Assembly (NCBI GenBank): GCA_046091285.1
Contig: JBJTBH010000027.1
Span: 1-8,958, forward strand
DNA from: CAIXOZ01 sp046091285
GTDB lineage: Bacteria; Cyanobacteriota; Cyanobacteriia; PCC-6307; Cyanobiaceae
DNA length: 8,958 nt
Direction of reading: 5' to 3'
The notes under the pieces were generated by a model. The model was not told the origin of the DNA. It made no database searches and saw only the letters and a list, made by a program, of their open reading frames with translations. Numbering within the stretch: position 1 is the stretch's first letter; the number at the start of each line of letters is the position of its first letter. Shown piece by piece: positions 7,205 to 8,958 of the stretch. The translations under genes were made by a program, and so were the position numbers.

Positions 7205-7962
7205 TCAGCCTGATAGTGAAGGCGGCGGAACTGCTGATGCACCGCTGCCATCTGATCGGCGCTGAGCAGGGGCGGTTCACCGAGCTGGAGGGCCTGGAGA
7301 TACATCCGAGCCAGGGTCTCCACCTCGATGGCGATCCGCAGCGCCTGATCGAGGCTGACACCAAGGGCGACCTGCCCGTGCTGGGCCAGCAGGCAGGCCA
7401 GGCGATCCTGCAAAGCCTGCACCGCCAGCTGCGAGAGCTCCCCGGTGCCGAAGGTGGCGTACGCAGCGCAGCGGATGTCATCACCCCCCGCCACGGCAGT
7501 CATGTAGTGGAACGGAGGAATGGCAAGGCCGTGGCAGGCCAGGGCCGTGGCATGAATTGAATGACAGTGCAGCACGGCCTGCACATCCGGCCGGCCGGCG
7601 AGGATGTCGGCATGCAGGCGCCATTCCGAGGAGGGCTGCCGGGCGGACCGGCCCGCCCCGTGAACCGCATCCAGGCGTTCACCACTGAAATCAAGGGCGA
7701 CAAGATCAGCCGGCTCCATCCGCTCATAGGGCAGAGAACTGGGCGTGATCAGCAGACCGCCATCGATCCGCACCGACAGGTTGCCGGAGGTGCCCTGGTT
7801 GAGGCCCACCGTGTTCATGCGCCGGGCCACCGCCACCAGCTGCTCAGCCAACGGAAGAACTGAGCCAGGGTTCTCAGCCGTGCTGACCGGTCCTGCCGCG
7901 GCCCCCACCGAGGTCAGGCCAGTCGCAGCCCCTGCCTGGCTGCGGCGATTCTCACGGACCAT
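7192..7962 (-). CDS. Class II aldolase/adducin family protein (L-fuculose-phosphate aldolase-like)
   Basis: This 256-residue protein has the full active site of zinc-dependent class II aldolases of the FucA type. GTSGNLSVR (57-65) is the phosphate loop, Glu113 in SSEWRLH is the catalytic acid/base, and His132, His134 and His195 are the zinc ligands (HCHSIH and QHG). The segment PPFHYMTAVAGGDDIRCAAYATFGTGELS is strikingly like E. coli FucA. The family splits sugar phosphates such as L-fuculose-1-phosphate into dihydroxyacetone phosphate and an aldehyde. Relatives act on 5-deoxyribulose phosphate or dehydrate methylthioribulose phosphate, and sequence alone does not separate these. About 36 N-terminal residues, rich in Ala, Gly and Thr, are extra relative to FucA (about 215 residues). 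The ATG at 7960-7962 has no clear ribosome binding site, but no other ATG or GTG start lies before the conserved region. The gene is convergent with the MFS gene. Confidence 0.85.
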   Translation of the reverse strand: MVRENRRSQAGAATGLTSVGAAAGPVSTAENPGSVLPLAEQLVAVARRMNTVGLNQGTSGNLSVRIDGGLLITPSSLPYERMEPADLVALDFSGERLDAVHGAGRSARQPSSEWRLHADILAGRPDVQAVLHCHSIHATALACHGLAIPPFHYMTAVAGGDDIRCAAYATFGTGELSQLAVQALQDRLACLLAQHGQVALGVSLDQALRIAIEVETLARMYLQALQLGEPPLLSADQMAAVHQQFRRLHYQADHSR

Positions 7963-7980
7963 GACAGCGACAGCAGCTTG

Positions 7981-8010
7981 AACCGGAGGCTATCGAGCGC
8001 CCCTCCGATT
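7981..8010 (-). repeat. Inverted repeat in the leader of the class II aldolase gene
   Basis: AACCGGAGG (7981-7989) and CCTCCGATT (8002-8010) pair over nine positions with one mismatch, around a 12-base loop. In the aldolase transcript this hairpin would end 18 bases before the ATG. One arm contains GGAGG in the sense direction, but too far from the start to be its ribosome binding site. It could be an operator or an RNA element affecting translation. No function is shown. Confidence 0.4.
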
Positions 8011-8080
8011 CCGACCATGCCAGCGCACGGACGTCAGACGCTGGGCCGTCAACAGACCACCCGTCGCCGCCAGCTCCCGC

Positions 8081-8143
8081 AAACGAGAAGACAGCCTTAT
8101 CTTTAACGACCTAATCTTTCTTTATAGCAAAAACGAGAAAAAA
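8081..8143. promoter_or_regulatory. AT-rich island in the 7963-8289 gene-free region, probable promoter zone
   Basis: The 327 bases between the aldolase and porin genes contain no supported gene. 8097-8143 is sharply AT-rich compared with everything else in the window. It holds TATAGC at 8123-8128 on the plus strand and TATAAA on the minus strand (8121-8126), usable as -10 elements for the porin and aldolase genes respectively. Neither has a clear -35 at the normal spacing. AAACGAGAA occurs twice, exactly 50 bases apart (8081-8089 and 8131-8139), flanking the island. ATCTTT is also repeated (8099-8104 and 8114-8119). Promoter activity is inferred from composition and position only. Confidence 0.4.
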
Positions 8144-8160
8144 GCTGAGGCCCCCCGAGC
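8136..8160 (-). terminator. Terminator-like hairpin with T-run on the minus strand
   Basis: On the minus strand GCTCGGGGGGCCTCAGC (8144-8160) forms a short imperfect stem: three pairs, a mismatch, a G-T pair and two more G-C pairs. It is followed by six T residues (8138-8143) and further T-rich sequence. This looks like an intrinsic terminator for leftward transcription, yet no leftward gene lies to its right. It would stop antisense or read-through RNA from the porin or IS side, or end a short antisense RNA. The stem is weak, so it may be chance. Confidence 0.3.
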
Positions 8161-8233
8161 AAAACGCAACCAGGAATACAGCCAGGCGTGGCAGAGGAAC
8201 ATCGCGAGGTATCCCGAGAACGTCAGATTTTCG

Positions 8234-8276
8234 CCAAAGGCGGCACCTTGAATCAGGTTCATTGAACCTTCTTTGG
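8234..8276 (+). promoter_or_regulatory. Structured 5' leader of the SLH porin gene
   Basis: AGGTTCATTGAACCT at 8255-8269 is a perfect palindrome with 7-base arms and a one-base centre. It is enclosed by CCAAAG (8234-8239) and CTTTGG (8271-8276), which can pair as an outer stem. An overlapping alternative pairing uses TGAA at 8249-8252 with TTCA at 8258-8261. The structure ends 13 bases before the porin ATG and just before the GGAG ribosome binding site at 8282-8285. It could be a protein-binding operator or an RNA hairpin controlling translation or stability. Confidence 0.45.
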
Positions 8277-8289
8277 TGTCTGGAGTTCC

Positions 8290-8700
8290 ATGAAGATCAA
8301 ACCACTGGTGATGCTCGCGCCTGCTGCGCTGGGGCTGCTGAGTCCCCTGGCCGCCAGCGCAGCGCCCGCGATCGGGCTCGACAAGTACGGCAGTGCTGAC
8401 GAGCAGGTCACGAGCATCAGCCAGTTCAGCGATGTCAAACCGACCGACTGGGCTTATCAGGCCCTCAGCAACCTGATCGAGAGATACGGCTGCGTGGCCG
8501 GCTATCCGAATGGCACCTTCGGCGGCAGCAAGGCCCTGACCCGCTACGAAACAGCGGTCCTGCTGAACTCCTGCCTCGACCGCGTTACTGAAGTGACCGA
8601 TGAACTGAAAAAACTGATCAAGGAGTTCGAGAAGGAACTTGCCGTTCTCAAAGGCCGCGTCAATGGCCTTGAGGCCCAGGGCTCATTAGGAGTTCGCTGA
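8290..8700 (+). CDS. Truncated SLH-domain outer-membrane porin (SomA/SomB, iron-uptake porin type), interrupted by an IS
   Basis: The 136-residue product matches only the N-terminal part of the large cyanobacterial porins, normally roughly 500 residues. Residues 1-25 are a signal peptide ending ASA. Residues about 44-98 are one S-layer homology domain (ISQFSDVKPTDWAYQALSNL, GCVAGYPNGTF, ALTRYETAVLL), which anchors such porins to cell-wall polymers. Residues about 98-129 form the usual coiled coil (DRVTEVTDELKKLIKEFEKE). Immediately after VNGLEA the family sequence would go on into a second heptad and the beta-barrel. Here it ends in QGSLGVR and TGA, where an insertion sequence begins. GGAG at 8282-8285, four bases before the ATG, supports the start. 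The fragment may still be exported but lacks the whole channel, so it is probably a non-functional remnant. Confidence 0.88.
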   Translation: MKIKPLVMLAPAALGLLSPLAASAAPAIGLDKYGSADEQVTSISQFSDVKPTDWAYQALSNLIERYGCVAGYPNGTFGGSKALTRYETAVLLNSCLDRVTEVTDELKKLIKEFEKELAVLKGRVNGLEAQGSLGVR

Positions 8701-8958
8701 AAAACCCGGCTATCCCTGCCAAAATGGAGCAATCGCAGATCCCGTGATGCGAGGTCAGCAGGAGCGCAGCGGCTTTCTGTTCTCTACGTCTCGATCGAGG
8801 AACGGATCCCTGCCAGCCATCCGCTGCGGCGGATCCGCAAGCTGGCGGATCAGGCCCTTGACCGGCTCAATCCCACCTTCTGCAAGCTCTACGCCGCAGA
8901 AGGCCGGCCATCGGTGCCGCCTGAACAGCTGCTGCTCGCCTCGTTGCTGCAGGCGTTC
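8680..8958 (+). mobile_element. Insertion sequence (IS4/IS5-superfamily type), left end; continues past the window
   Basis: The porin reading frame loses family similarity at about 8677-8682. The next bases include AGGAGTTCGCTGAAAAACCC (8688-8707), which resembles the terminal inverted repeat of this type of element. A transposase frame follows from 8747. The exact end cannot be fixed without the right end or an empty site; 8680 is an estimate good to about ten bases. The target duplication is not visible because the other end is outside the window. The orientation puts the transposase on the same strand as the porin. Confidence 0.7.
8747..8958 (+). pseudogene. Transposase N-terminal part (DUF772/PF05598 type), frameshifted and cut by the window end
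   Basis: From ATG 8747 the frame begins MRGQQERSGFLFS, the usual opening of transposases of this group, which continue roughly FSYV-x-x-EERIP-x-x-HPLR. Here the continuation YVSIEERIPASHPLRRIRKL is found one frame over, starting with TAC at 8785. It runs on through ADQALDRLNPTF, KLYAAEGRPSVPPEQLLLASLLQAF to the window edge. A single missing T in TTCTC(T)TACG at 8780-8788 would restore one frame. The downstream frame has no ATG, GTG or TTG of its own between the porin TGA (8698-8700) and the join. Either this copy is inactive, a base was lost in sequencing, or frameshifting is used. The catalytic DDE domain lies outside the window. Confidence 0.75.

Noticed and set aside
6433..7560. Plus-strand 375-codon frame overlapping the MFS and aldolase genes
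   Set aside because: It crosses two well-supported genes and reads as an out-of-frame Arg/Gly/Ala translation.
8018..8106. 29-codon plus-strand frame starting at an ATG in the aldolase-porin spacer
   Set aside because: Arg/Gln-rich, no ribosome binding site at normal spacing and no protein-like features.
8102..8120. Pho-box-like TTTAACGA near the AT-rich island
   Set aside because: Only one imperfect half-site is seen. The expected neighbouring repeat at 11-base spacing is missing.
1..8958. CRISPR array, tRNA, rRNA or prophage genes
   Set aside because: No regularly spaced repeats, cloverleaf-like segments, rRNA motifs or phage proteins were found by reading the sequence.

Overview
The window looks like chromosomal DNA of a G+C-rich unicellular cyanobacterium of the alpha-cyanobacterial Synechococcus/Cyanobium type. 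The evidence is a DUF3747 protein, a porin precursor with signal peptide, SLH domain and coiled coil, a small S21 with an arginine-rich tail, and tightly packed genes with strong G/C third-position bias. Genus-level placement is inference.

Layout. 1-120 (+) is the C-terminal end of a ComM/YifB-type Mg-chelatase-like AAA ATPase. It converges on a leftward block, 273-2230 (-), read in transcription order as def (peptide deformylase), a 65-residue membrane protein, an exported DUF3747 protein and rpsU. An intrinsic terminator at 145-171 follows rpsU. Gaps inside this block are about 40-50 bases, so co-transcription is possible. Pairing formyl removal from nascent chains with a ribosomal protein gives it a translation flavour.

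Divergent from def across only 48 bases is a rightward pair: an S9 prolyl-oligopeptidase-family hydrolase (2279-4255) and, overlapping its stop by one base, an ESS-family sodium:glutamate-symporter-like membrane protein (4255-5721). After a 184-base spacer comes an MFS transporter with signatures of the phosphate:H+ (PHS) group (5906-7204). Its 3' end overlaps by 13 bases a convergent class II aldolase related to L-fuculose-phosphate aldolase (7192-7962, -).

7963-8289 is a 327-base gene-free stretch with an AT-rich island, several inverted repeats and the leader of the next gene. 8290-8700 (+) is the N-terminal quarter or so of a cyanobacterial outer-membrane SLH porin. It stops abruptly after the coiled coil, where an insertion sequence begins (about 8680 to the window end). 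The transposase of that element is itself out of frame after about 13 codons.

Most of the window is ordinary core-genome content. The points worth a second look are the IS-interrupted porin with its frameshifted transposase, the structured porin leader, the paired TTG starts of def and the peptidase, and a protein-like minus-strand reading frame in the gltS-MFS spacer. I see no CRISPR array, tRNA, rRNA or phage module, and no convincing undescribed multi-gene system.
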